Assembly: GCA_017544935.1 (NCBI GenBank)
Contig: JAFYDF010000075.1
Span: 1-43,236 of the forward strand
Reading direction: 5' to 3'
Length of the DNA stretch: 43,236 nt
Source: Clostridia bacterium
GTDB taxonomy: Bacteria > Bacillota > Clostridia > Christensenellales > Aristaeellaceae
The notes under the pieces were generated by a model, which was given only the letters and a program-made list of their open reading frames with translations, was not told where the DNA came from and did no database searches. Positions within the stretch are counted from its first letter, which is position 1; each line of letters begins with the position of its first letter. The translations under genes and the position numbers were made by a program. Shown here one piece after another: positions 1-7,625 of this stretch.

Positions 1-114
1 ATTGACTTTGCACATTTGGTCCGCAAGTCTTTCGGGTCGGTACAATCCTTGTCCCAGCTGGTTTCCTGACAAAAACTCCAGAACAACTTGACTCGATCCA
101 CATTTTTTCATAAC

Positions 115-142
115 TTGACAAACAAAATCTATATGATAAAAT
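115..142 (+). promoter_or_regulatory. Promoter of the MarR-type gene
   Basis: A -35 box TTGACA (115-120) and a -10 box TAAAAT (137-142) are separated by 16 bp and lie about 70 bp before the MarR-type start codon. The match to the vegetative sigma-factor consensus is good. The 110 bp to the left show no supportable gene. Confidence 0.7.
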
Positions 143-213
143 GTATGGACGATATCATTGCATAGAATATGCTGTGCAGCAGGCCGAATCACTGCGAAAA
201 AGGAGAGACGCGC

Positions 214-729
214 ATGGATTACAGATGGATGGGGCGGTATCGCGCGCTGGTGTCGGCGCTTGCGAGGCACGTAAACACGATCGACAAAATAAAAGCGAAC
301 TTCCAGACAGAGATATCTGACGGCGTGTATATCGACCATCTGACCTGGCAGATCATGGAGTATTTTATTGAGCACCACAGCAACACCTGCAATATGATCG
401 ACATCGCGGCCAGGCTCGGCATTCCGCAGAGTTCCTTTTCCAAGAAAGTCAAGCTGCTTAAACAGTACGGGTTCATAGAGCGTTTCCATGCGGAAGGCAA
501 CAAAAAGGAAATCATCGTACGCCCGACAGACAGGGCGATGCAGTTTTACACGCAGAATACGGCGGACAATGTACGCAAGCTCTTTCAGCCGTTTTTTGAT
601 AAGCTGGAAGGCTTCAGCGACGAACAGATCGCAGCAATGGCCGAAGCCCTGAATACGCTGACCGATACCTGCGAAGCCAAAGGAACGGAACCGGACAAGG
701 TTCGGCTGGTTCCAGTGGAGAATGCGTAG
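214..729 (+). CDS. MarR-family winged-helix transcriptional regulator
   Basis: A 171-residue protein with a MarR-like layout. An N-terminal helical stretch is followed by a winged helix at roughly residues 60-115, containing IDIAARLGIPQSSFSKKVKLL as a helix-turn-helix and a charged wing (AEGNKKEIIVRPTDRA). A C-terminal helical dimerisation region follows. MarR proteins usually act as homodimeric repressors that respond to small ligands or oxidants. The open frame extends upstream to 169, but ATG 214 is preceded by AAAGGAGAG at the correct distance, so I start there. It has its own promoter and a strong hairpin after the stop, so it is probably monocistronic. The target is not visible. Family assignment is fairly sure; the regulated process is unknown. 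Confidence 0.85.
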   Translation: MDYRWMGRYRALVSALARHVNTIDKIKANFQTEISDGVYIDHLTWQIMEYFIEHHSNTCNMIDIAARLGIPQSSFSKKVKLLKQYGFIERFHAEGNKKEIIVRPTDRAMQFYTQNTADNVRKLFQPFFDKLEGFSDEQIAAMAEALNTLTDTCEAKGTEPDKVRLVPVENA

Positions 730-792
730 AGCGGTTTTCAGAGCAGAAAGCAGGGAGCGGACATTGCCGGGTAAAACAAAAGGTGTACTGAC

Positions 793-825
793 GCGGCTGG
801 CTGCTTCAAAAATGCAGCCGGCCGC
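793..825 (+). terminator. Strong hairpin after the MarR gene
   Basis: A 12-bp stem (GCGGCTGGCTGC at 793-804 with GCAGCCGGCCGC at 814-825, one G-T pair) encloses a 9-nt loop about 60 bp after the MarR stop. No clean T-run follows, so termination may be weak or factor-assisted. Confidence 0.55.
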
Positions 826-972
826 ATTGCATCAAAATTAACGTTCTTTGCAAAAGACAGGATCCGTGTGATTCTTGTCAACGATTCTCTGGGATTCTGA
901 GGATCAAAAAGCGGGCTGCCATGCGCACAAAAGCGCCCATGGGAACGCGCCGATCATTGCTGAAGCAACAGA

Positions 973-997
973 ATCCATACTGCTATGGATGATTTTT
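973..997 (+). terminator. Small terminator-like hairpin
   Basis: Perfect 7-bp arms ATCCATA (973-979) and TATGGAT (984-990) with a CTGC loop are followed by GATTTTT. The T-run is on the + strand, so this would end rightward transcription before it enters the recombinase gene from behind. Confidence 0.45.
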
Positions 998-1002
998 AAG
1001 AT

Positions 1003-2010
1003 TTAAGTAGATAAAATATCAGGGACTTCTTTCCTTTTTTTCGCACTGTATTTTTTTCTGGCTCGTTGTTGGGCTCCACTTTCATCTATGGCAATATTGC
1101 TCCGACGTTGCTTTTCTGCCTGCACTGCCTCATATGTTTCCTTCGGAATGATTGCATCAACTCCATTTGTCATACAGAACTGCTCGTGGAGAGGTGCTCC
1201 CTTATTACTTCTCCGGACACTGTGCGGATAATTGATTACGACTGTCTTGAAGAGCACGATGTCTCCAATGTATTTTTCGTTGCTCAACATCATATCGATT
1301 GTTCGTACCGGCCAGGTTTCTTTCCCTGAAGGTGAAGGGATATGCCTTTGTTCCAGGTTCCTTTTAATACCATTTATGCTTTCTCCGGATAGATAGAGGT
1401 TAAATATTTCTTTTACGACTTTGGCCTTCAGTTGATCAATGACCAAAATGCCATCCTTTGTTTTCTTGTATCCATAACATGGACGGCGATAAAGCTCAGA
1501 TGTTCCGTCTTCGATCCTTCGCCTTACACCCCATTGCCGCTCTGCGCGATGCGAAGCATTATCTGCTGCAGCCAATCCTGTCAGAAGAGACGTTTGAATC
1601 TCTGCATCAGGAGAATCCGAGGAATATCCTTCGATTGAAAAATACACAATCACGCCTGCGGCAAGAAGTTCCCTCATTGTTGAAAGAGTTTCCTCCGTAT
1701 TTCTTCCGAAGCGCTGTACGCTTTTAGTTATTACAGCATCAATGCGACCGGCCTTGGCATCCTCCACCATTCGATCAAATTCTGGGCGCTTGGTGGACCC
1801 GGAAGCACTATCAAAATCCATATAGATATCGACCAGGTGCCAATCGCCCCTGGAGGCAACAAAGCGTGTCAATTGTGAAACCTGCGCAGCCATACTGTGG
1901 AGTTGTGTTGCGGAACGTGTACTGACGCGGGCATAAATTCCTACATCAGGCAGGAGCTTTTTGAAATTGATGTGAGGCTTTTGAATCTTGGTGATCTTCA
2001 TTTCACTCAT
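1003..2010 (-). CDS. Serine recombinase, short form lacking a zinc ribbon
   Basis: A 335-residue serine site-specific recombinase. The resolvase catalytic domain occupies about residues 22-160, with the motif YARVST at 26-31 and Ser30 as the expected nucleophile. A recombinase domain (about 180-305) contains RRPCYGYKK, SINGIKRNLEQ and a SNEKYIGD motif. Such enzymes form a phosphoserine link to DNA and insert or excise elements. Large members continue into a Cys-rich zinc ribbon and a coiled coil. This one stops after a basic tail (ARKKYSAKKRKE), about where the ribbon usually starts, and has no Cys pair there. It may be a truncated relic or a naturally short form. ATG 2010 has AAGGCGGTG upstream. 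No partner phage or conjugation genes are nearby. Confidence 0.88.
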   Translation of the reverse strand: MSEMKITKIQKPHINFKKLLPDVGIYARVSTRSATQLHSMAAQVSQLTRFVASRGDWHLVDIYMDFDSASGSTKRPEFDRMVEDAKAGRIDAVITKSVQRFGRNTEETLSTMRELLAAGVIVYFSIEGYSSDSPDAEIQTSLLTGLAAADNASHRAERQWGVRRRIEDGTSELYRRPCYGYKKTKDGILVIDQLKAKVVKEIFNLYLSGESINGIKRNLEQRHIPSPSGKETWPVRTIDMMLSNEKYIGDIVLFKTVVINYPHSVRRSNKGAPLHEQFCMTNGVDAIIPKETYEAVQAEKQRRSNIAIDESGAQQRARKKYSAKKRKEVPDILST

Positions 2011-2164
2011 TCAAAACACCGCCTTCAGCTCATGTTATTCACTCATTTTTATCTACTAATTCTAAGAGATTCAGATTCTACACACCCCAATAGTATCACA
2101 AAAATCCATATATTAAAATAGTTTTTTCAGATTCGTATCATTTTTATATTTTGTCTAATCTGCA

Positions 2165-2215
2165 CACATCACAACCCTAATCTTGATACGAGATTGGGGT
2201 TGTGCCTTTTTTGGC
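2165..2215 (+). terminator. Intrinsic terminator, left copy of a repeated hairpin
   Basis: A 14-bp stem (CACAACCCTAATCT at 2170-2183, AGATTGGGGTTGTG at 2191-2204, one mismatch) has the loop TGATACG and is followed by CCTTTTTT. No rightward gene precedes it. A diverged copy of the same roughly 51-bp sequence lies at 4229-4279, after the MFS gene. Confidence 0.75.
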
Positions 2216-2263
2216 TTTAAGTCCTTATTTCACGGCGCTTTCTGGTAAACATCATATGCGATC

Positions 2264-2284
2264 AAACCGCTCAGCGGTTTTTTT
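2264..2284 (+). terminator. Second + strand terminator with no gene before it
   Basis: AAACCGC (2264-2270) and GCGGTTT (2274-2280) pair around a TCA loop and run into four more T residues. This is a canonical small rho-independent terminator. It lies 52 bp after the previous hairpin and likewise follows no recognisable rightward gene. Confidence 0.7.
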
Positions 2285-2337
2285 CAACCCCTCGACCTCC
2301 CATCCCTCACTGGTTACTGGTATATGATGAAAAAAGG

Positions 2338-2397
2338 ATCGTATGCCAGTAGCCGGTATCGTATGGTAGTAGCACCCATCGTATATGAGTATGTTTC
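2338..2397. repeat. Three-copy 20-bp tandem repeat
   Basis: Units begin at 2338, 2358 and 2378 with an exact 20-bp period. Each starts ATCGTAT and continues with a variant of GCCAGTAG, then about five variable bases. The first two copies match well and the third is degraded. The array resembles an iteron or a stacked protein-binding site. It lies in the 737-bp noncoding stretch before the MFS gene. Confidence 0.6.
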
Positions 2398-2405
2398 TGG
2401 CGCGC

Positions 2406-2493
2406 GGCAGAATAATCAACATTAAACTGTTTGCAGAATCACGGGTTCCCCTAGGTATTTGCAGGATTCACAGAGCATTGTGCAGAATTACAG
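2406..2493. repeat. Degenerate TGCAGAATNAC repeats
   Basis: Four imperfect copies of a GCAGAAT-like motif followed by an AC-containing end occur near 2406, 2431, 2459 and 2481. Spacing is irregular (about 22-28 bp). They lie just before a TATAAT box and may be binding sites or decayed repeats. A 61-codon open frame crosses the area but has no ribosome binding site. Confidence 0.35.
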
Positions 2494-2495
2494 AA

Positions 2496-2747
2496 TATAA
2501 TAGATTTCATGCGGTGTTGCTGGATCCTTTGACTCCGCAGCATGGAGCTGATCAATCAGGGGTGTTTTGAGTTGAAGCATGAGTTGAATGGCGTATCATA
2601 CGCTGCAGATGTTTCTGCTCCGCGCAAGGTCTGATACGGACGGTACTTGCTCGGAGCGATAACCCTCATGTGGAGGGACCTGATCGTCCGGATCGGGCTT
2701 TGCGCCTGTTGCAATGATCATCAATATGATTTGTAAGGAGCAGAGCC
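2496..2747 (+). promoter_or_regulatory. Candidate promoter -10 and long leader of the MFS gene
   Basis: TATAAT at 2496-2501 has only a weak -35 partner. If used, it gives a leader of about 240 nt. Within it are a 13-bp palindrome GCGTATCATACGC (2591-2603), a small hairpin CCCTC/GAGGG near 2667-2681, a CCTGATC/GATCGGG hairpin just after, and a 30-codon frame (2542-2634) without a clear ribosome binding site. This layout resembles attenuation-controlled resistance genes, but that reading is inference. Confidence 0.35.
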
Positions 2748-4037
2748 ATGAAAAAACTGAATATCATGAAGGAGCTGAAAAGTTTCCTTCTTCTTTGGAG
2801 TTCCCAAGTTGTATCCTCTCTTGGCACAGCGATGACGGAATATGCACTGATCGTATGGGTCTATCGTCAGGAAGGAACGGCATTAAGTATTACGTTGCTC
2901 ACACTTTGTTCGTTTGCACCTACAATCCTGTTCCGATTCATTGCCGGAGCGATTGCAGATCGTTGGAATAAAAAGCGTATCATGCTGGTTGCTGATCTGT
3001 TTGCTGCGTGCGGAACGTTCAGTGTGTATTTGCTGTATTCATTCTCGGCACTTCTGGTTTGGCATCTATATCTGATCAATGTATTGCTCAGTTTCATGAA
3101 TGCGTTCCAGGAACCGGCTGCATTCGTGGCAACCAGTCTTTTGGTTCCAAAGAAGCATTATACCAAGGTAAGTGGGCTGCAGGGCTTTTCCGGTGCCGCG
3201 GTATCCATCCTGGCTCCGGCTTTGGGTGCAAGCCTGTTGGCTCTCGAGGGGTTGAAGGTCGTCCTGATCTGCGATCTTTGCAGCTTTTCCGTAGCGTTCA
3301 TCGTTCTGTTGCTTTTCATCCGGATCCCAAAGGTTGAGAGCACAGAAAAAAGGCAGGATGAACCATTCCAGAAAACCTGCGCGGAAGGCTTTCGCTTTCT
3401 GCGCGGCCACACCGTATTGCTGCGTCTGATCCTGTTTATGACCTGCATCAACTTCCTTGCAAAAATGAGCAACGACGGGCTTCTGTCGCCCTTTGTTCTG
3501 GCAAGGACCGAAGATAACCAGCAGGTATTGGGTGCGGTTCAAAGCTTCGTCGCGCTCGGTGTGATGGCGGGCAGTCTCATTGTGACATGGATGAAGCCTG
3601 TGAAAAACAGACTGAAGCTGATCGGTATCAGCACAGCCCTTGTTTTTTCGGGGAACATCTTCCAGGGTATGTCTCAGCATCCGGCTGTTTGGTGCGCAGC
3701 CGCTTTTGGGTCATATGCCATGGCCGCAATTATGAACGCTCATGTGACGGTGTTTATGCGGGAACAAATTCCATTAGAATTTCAGGGACGTGTTTTCTCT
3801 GCGGAAAGCACGCTGAAAAACTGTGCCATTCCCTTAGGCTTGTTTTTGGGCGGACTGCTGGCGGACCGTTTATTTGAACCGTTGATGGTTTCGGATTCAC
3901 CTCTGCAAAGATGGCTGATACCGCTCTTTGGTGAAGGAACGGGCGCCGGTATCGCCGTGCAGTTCTTTACGATGGGGGTTCTCGGAATCATGTTATGTCT
4001 GGCTTGGTTGAAGATGTCGGATGATTTCAAGGCCTGA
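2748..4037 (+). CDS. MFS exporter, macrolide-efflux (Mef) type
   Basis: A 429-residue major facilitator protein with about twelve hydrophobic helices. The loop after helix 2 carries GAIADRWNKKR (67-77), a motif-A-like sequence. Its overall look (MKELKSFLLLWSSQ, then SFAPTILFRFIAGAIADRW, and later IPLEFQGRVFS) resembles Mef-like drug:proton antiporters. Members export macrolides or other hydrophobic compounds across the cell membrane; the substrate here cannot be read from sequence. ATG 2748 has AAGGAG 9 nt upstream. It stands alone between two related terminator hairpins in repeat-rich DNA with a recombinase nearby, so acquisition by transfer is plausible. Family confidence is high, drug specificity low. 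Confidence 0.85.
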   Translation: MKKLNIMKELKSFLLLWSSQVVSSLGTAMTEYALIVWVYRQEGTALSITLLTLCSFAPTILFRFIAGAIADRWNKKRIMLVADLFAACGTFSVYLLYSFSALLVWHLYLINVLLSFMNAFQEPAAFVATSLLVPKKHYTKVSGLQGFSGAAVSILAPALGASLLALEGLKVVLICDLCSFSVAFIVLLLFIRIPKVESTEKRQDEPFQKTCAEGFRFLRGHTVLLRLILFMTCINFLAKMSNDGLLSPFVLARTEDNQQVLGAVQSFVALGVMAGSLIVTWMKPVKNRLKLIGISTALVFSGNIFQGMSQHPAVWCAAAFGSYAMAAIMNAHVTVFMREQIPLEFQGRVFSAESTLKNCAIPLGLFLGGLLADRLFEPLMVSDSPLQRWLIPLFGEGTGAGIAVQFFTMGVLGIMLCLAWLKMSDDFKA

Positions 4038-4123
4038 GGTAACTGCGGGCAACGCCGCCAGCCACGAATCGAGGCGCAAGTCAACACCTGCTAAGGATAA
4101 GCTTTTATGATCCGGCAAATGAA

Positions 4124-4204
4124 AAATGTGACCATGAACGTTTAGTCACATTTATCCGATGCTTGGTCACATTTCCCGATCAACATTGTGATCTTTGTTC
4201 ACAT
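4124..4204. repeat. GTCACATTT motif array
   Basis: AAATGTGAC (4124-4132) faces GTCACATTT (4145-4153), and GTCACATTT repeats at 4166-4174, exactly 21 bp on. A looser GTTCACAT follows at 4197-4204. Orderly spacing of about two helical turns suggests cooperative protein binding. Multi-repeat ends of this kind are also known for IS21-family elements, but no istA or istB is present. The rest of the 362-bp gap 4038-4399 holds only the terminator at 4229. Confidence 0.5.
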
Positions 4205-4228
4205 GGTATCAATTTAATAATATCGTGC

Positions 4229-4279
4229 CACATTACAACCCTGGTCCTGATGCGGGATTTGGGTTGTGACTTTTTGGGC
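4229..4279 (+). terminator. Terminator, right copy of the repeated hairpin
   Basis: ACAACCC (4235-4241) pairs with GGGTTGT (4261-4267) around a partly paired interior, followed by GACTTTTT. It lies about 190 bp after the MFS stop. Aligned without gaps to 2165-2215, it matches at about 42 of 51 positions by my hand count, including the loop TGATRCG. Confidence 0.65.
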
Positions 4280-4399
4280 TGAAACTGCTGTTTTCAGAAG
4301 ACACGCATACTTCGTCAAAGAGAAGATGGGGAGAGTTCCCTTCTTCCTCTTACTGCCACTAATATTGCTGCTTTCTACTGAAAAAACAGGAGTGCGGAT

Positions 4400-5629
4400 T
4401 CAGTATTCTAAGGAATGCTTTTGCGATGGCGAAATGTAGAGCTGGTGAACAGCTTTCGGACAGTTTTCCAGCAGGTTCAGTATCCATTCTTTTACTACTG
4501 TTCGAGTTTGTGCATTGCGCCATTTTTGACAGTTTTCATCTGTGAGCAGAACAGCGCTTTTTTCGGGTGTCATTTCACTATCAATTAACAACATATATAC
4601 TGAAGTAAACCAGTTGATAGCTTCTTCATCATCAGCATAAGGGGTTGTTGCCAAAGCCCCTTGTGCCATGATGCGAGCTGTAGAATATGCTTTTTCTCGT
4701 AAAGTCCTATAAATAGATGATTGGGGATTATATATTTGCTCCGTGTGCCATAGAAAACCATCGGCTTTCTTCTCTATGATTCCTACCCATCCAGGATAGT
4801 TTTGTAGCTGCCCCACAGTTATTTGTTGTAAACCATCTTGTTCTACTATAGAAAAACCATGATCATGACCGCATAAATACAAGCCTATACCATATGCACG
4901 AAGCACTTGGCTTAATGCAGAAGCTCCTGGTGTGCGTGCGTTCCTTTCAGACGGCAGAATAGGATGATGACCGATGGCTATCACTGGCGTTTCGTTTGGC
5001 AGTGATTCCAAAACCTTCTGCAACCAAATTAGTGTAGTTCCTTCTATGCCACCATCTGACTTAACCAATTTGTTGTTATCATATTTGTTCGTATCCAATA
5101 GAAGAAGACAAACACCGGCCTTTGTCATGACTGCATAGCTGGCAGAGGCGGTATCGCAACTGAAAGATTGCTCCCAACCATATTGCCTGTATTGGGTGCA
5201 GAACTCATCTGGCCTCATCTTGACACTGTAATCATGGTTGCCCGGAATAATATATACTTCTGCTCCAGTTAGTTGTTTGATGCTACTTGCCCATTGTTGC
5301 ATAAGGACATGCTCTTCCGTGTGGGCATTATTGGTGTTATCTCCTAAGAATAATACAACATCCTTCCCTTTAGCTACCTGAATTATAGCCTCCAACATAG
5401 TCGCTTGATCCTGAGCTTCTCTTGTCAGATGAATATCAGAAATGACGAGATAACTTTCAGTTTCTAGCGTTTCGCAGAAAGCATTGCTAGCATGAACGAC
5501 GGATACTGCTAGAATAAAAATAATTGTTAGAAAAAGCCGGATTCCTATGGTAGAAAAGTCAAACGCCGCAGCTAGCTTTTTATTATCGATATGAAACATA
5601 TTATCGTTTTTGTCCAAATTCTTTTTCAT
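4400..5629 (-). CDS. Membrane-anchored calcineurin-like metallophosphoesterase
   Basis: A 409-residue protein. A hydrophobic segment at about 27-47 (uncleaved anchor or signal peptide) precedes the metallophosphoesterase fold. All five metal-binding blocks are visible: DIH (65-67), GDN (96-98), GNHD (130-133), GHH (220-222) and GHDH (254-257). The fold binds two metal ions and hydrolyses phosphomonoesters or diesters, here probably outside the membrane. After residue 290 a helical tail of about 120 residues has no recognised motif. The ribosome binding site before ATG 5629 is weak (GAGAG). The gene is divergent from the malic enzyme and has its own promoter. Substrate unknown. Confidence 0.85.
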   Translation of the reverse strand: MKKNLDKNDNMFHIDNKKLAAAFDFSTIGIRLFLTIIFILAVSVVHASNAFCETLETESYLVISDIHLTREAQDQATMLEAIIQVAKGKDVVLFLGDNTNNAHTEEHVLMQQWASSIKQLTGAEVYIIPGNHDYSVKMRPDEFCTQYRQYGWEQSFSCDTASASYAVMTKAGVCLLLLDTNKYDNNKLVKSDGGIEGTTLIWLQKVLESLPNETPVIAIGHHPILPSERNARTPGASALSQVLRAYGIGLYLCGHDHGFSIVEQDGLQQITVGQLQNYPGWVGIIEKKADGFLWHTEQIYNPQSSIYRTLREKAYSTARIMAQGALATTPYADDEEAINWFTSVYMLLIDSEMTPEKSAVLLTDENCQKWRNAQTRTVVKEWILNLLENCPKAVHQLYISPSQKHSLEY

Positions 5630-5695
5630 ATTCTCTCATTCTGAGTAATTTAGATCCTGGCAATATATTGAAATTGTGCAAGAAAGTATGAAATC

Positions 5696-5724
5696 AGTAT
5701 ATCATGTTTCCCAGTTAATGACCA
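5696..5724 (-). promoter_or_regulatory. Promoter of the metallophosphoesterase gene
   Basis: Read on the minus strand, TGGTCA (5719-5724) and TATACT (5696-5701) are separated by 17 bp, about 65 bp before the start codon. Confidence 0.5.
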
Positions 5725-5831
5725 TACAAGGCTTTCTAAATGGTTTGGCAGTCAAGACTTCAATTCTACACAGGATCATTAATTTGATAGCTATAATCGT
5801 AATTCCGTGAGATAGGCAACAAAATTGACGT

Positions 5832-5860
5832 TTGATTTTTTGAAACATGACATGTAAAAT
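5832..5860 (+). promoter_or_regulatory. Promoter of the malic enzyme gene
   Basis: TTGATT (5832-5837), 17 bp, TAAAAT (5855-5860), ending 37 bp before the TTG start. An overlapping TTGACG (5825-5830) is an alternative -35 but has a poorer -10 partner. Confidence 0.5.
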
Positions 5861-5897
5861 CTATAGACGGAGTTGATTGCTTGAGGAGGTGCCTTAA

Positions 5898-7067
5898 TTG
5901 AATTATATGGAAGAATCGCTTCGCCTGCATGGTGAATGGCAAGGAAAGATCGAAGTTGTATCTCGAGTTCCCGTGAAAACGAAGGATGAGCTTTCTTTGG
6001 CATATACTCCTGGCGTGGCACAGCCTTGTTTGGAAATTCAGAAAGATTATAACAAATCTTTCACTCTGACTAGACGTCATAACCTTGTCGCAGTTATCAC
6101 CGATGGAACAGCTGTGCTTGGATTGGGAGATATAGGGCCAGAAGCAGGAATGCCTGTGATGGAAGGGAAATGCGCTTTGTTCAAGGCATTCGGTGATGTT
6201 GATGCCTTTCCAATTTGTGTGCGGAGCAAGGATGTAGACGAGATTGTTCGAACAGTTTACCTGATTTCAGGATCATTTGGAGGCATTAACCTAGAGGATA
6301 TTGCTGCGCCTAGATGCTTTGAAATTGAGCGTAGACTGAAGGAGATTTGTGATATCCCCGTATTTCATGACGATCAGCATGGGACCGCAGTAGTAGTTGG
6401 TGCTGCGCTGATTAATGCTTTGCGTGTGGTAAAGAAAGATATAGGTGAAGCAAAAGTTGTCATCAATGGTGCTGGGTCTGCCGGTATTGCCATTGGCAAG
6501 CATTTGATGAATCTTGGCGTCAAGCATCTGAAAATGGTGGATCGGTTTGGCATACTTTGTGAGGGTGAACAGATGAACTCCGCACAGGAGGAAATGGCGA
6601 AGATTACTAATCCTGAGAAGTTTGCTGGTAAGCTTGCTGATGCCATGAAGAATTCAGATGTGTTTATTGGTGTCAGCGCTCCTCATGTTGTCAGTAAGGA
6701 AATGATACAGTCCATGGCACCCGATGCAATTGTATTTCCAATGGCAAATCCCGTGCCGGAAATTGAACCCGATGACGCATTGGAAGCAGGTGCTGCGGTA
6801 GTAGGTACTGGACGCAGTGATCATCCGAATCAGATTAACAACGTTATGTGCTTTCCGGGTTTGTTCCGGGGTGCACTTGACGTACGCGCCCGTGATATCA
6901 ATGAGGCAATGAAGCAGGCGGCTTCTTACGCACTTGCTGATTTGGTGGCTCCCGAAGAATTGACTGCACAGTATATCCTACCTGTGGCTTTTGACAAACG
7001 CATTGGGCCTGCTGTGGCTGCGGCAGTGGCAAAGGCAGCAAGAGAGAGTGGCGTGGCACGACTGTAA
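5898..7067 (+). CDS. NAD(P)-dependent malic enzyme (oxaloacetate-decarboxylating)
   Basis: A 389-residue short bacterial malic enzyme converting malate to pyruvate and CO2 with reduction of NAD(P). Visible landmarks are catalytic Tyr36 in [27 protein letters not shown] (about 66-84), Lys91 in MEGKCALFK, the metal site [10 protein letters not shown] (131-140) with FHDDQHGTA (156-164), and the dinucleotide motif GAGSAG (191-196). The length fits the stand-alone form without a phosphotransacetylase tail. The start is TTG 5898, because GAGGAGGT (5883-5890) lies 7 nt before it; the ATG at 5907 is too far from that site. Monocistronic by appearance. Cofactor preference cannot be assigned. Confidence 0.95.
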   Translation: MNYMEESLRLHGEWQGKIEVVSRVPVKTKDELSLAYTPGVAQPCLEIQKDYNKSFTLTRRHNLVAVITDGTAVLGLGDIGPEAGMPVMEGKCALFKAFGDVDAFPICVRSKDVDEIVRTVYLISGSFGGINLEDIAAPRCFEIERRLKEICDIPVFHDDQHGTAVVVGAALINALRVVKKDIGEAKVVINGAGSAGIAIGKHLMNLGVKHLKMVDRFGILCEGEQMNSAQEEMAKITNPEKFAGKLADAMKNSDVFIGVSAPHVVSKEMIQSMAPDAIVFPMANPVPEIEPDDALEAGAAVVGTGRSDHPNQINNVMCFPGLFRGALDVRARDINEAMKQAASYALADLVAPEELTAQYILPVAFDKRIGPAVAAAVAKAARESGVARL

Positions 7068-7318
7068 CATGTGCTGCTAAATAAATATGGTTCATACAGC
7101 TTCAGCTTTGTTTTCAGATGCAGTTGAATTTGATATATGACAATTGCAAGAAAAAACTGGAAATTGATATATAAGTCATTTAGGCAACAATGAGGAAAGG
7201 AAAGGGCACTTTTCCTAATTATTAATTGCAATTAGATGAGAGAATAATTGTGGACACTTAGCGTTTCTCAAATAATGCATTAGTAAGAAATCTGCAAATC
7301 GGAGGGCAAACATTAGAA

Positions 7319-7600
7319 ATGACCATTATCAATATTGCTATCGGGATTCTGATCTTGATGAATTTGATATCTTTTGCTTTGATGGCTTATGATAAACATT
7401 GTGCCAAGGCAGGAAAATGGCGTGTGCCCGAAAAAACACTGTTTTTGGCTGCTGCATGCTTCGGCGGACTAGGCGGCGTATTGGGTATGACATTGTGCCG
7501 CCATAAAACAAAACACTGGTATTTCCGCGTTTTCTTCCCGGCATTTCTTGTTATTCAGATTATTTTGCTGGCAGTCGGATATAAAATGTTGGTGAAATAA
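7319..7600 (+). CDS. DUF1294 family small membrane protein
   Basis: A 93-residue protein with the DUF1294 signature: an N-terminal membrane helix ending NLISFALMAYDKHCAKAGKWRVPEKTL, a Gly-rich segment GGLGGVLGM, then CRHKTKHWYFR and a second helix. The family is common in Firmicutes and has no established function; some members are fused to cold-shock domains, which this one is not. GGAGGG lies 12 nt before ATG 7319. It is 25 bp before the YczE-like gene on the same strand and probably cotranscribed with it. The 250 bp before it show an AT-rich region without a promoter I can defend. Confidence 0.85.
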   Translation: MTIINIAIGILILMNLISFALMAYDKHCAKAGKWRVPEKTLFLAAACFGGLGGVLGMTLCRHKTKHWYFRVFFPAFLVIQIILLAVGYKMLVK

Positions 7601-7625
7601 TATCACAAATCAGAGGATAAGAAAA

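Noticed and set aside
1-111. An open leftward frame starting near 111 and running off the left edge
   Set aside because: All three leftward frames are open over this short stretch, there is no ribosome binding site, and no family is recognisable.
783-1930. A 14-bp direct repeat, GTGTACTGACGCGG, at 783-796 and 1917-1930
   Set aside because: One copy lies inside the recombinase coding region. Random 14-mers are expected to recur a few times in a window this long, so it is not evidence for attachment sites.
2385-2570. A 61-codon open frame upstream of the MFS gene
   Set aside because: No ribosome binding site, no recognisable product and it runs through repeated DNA.
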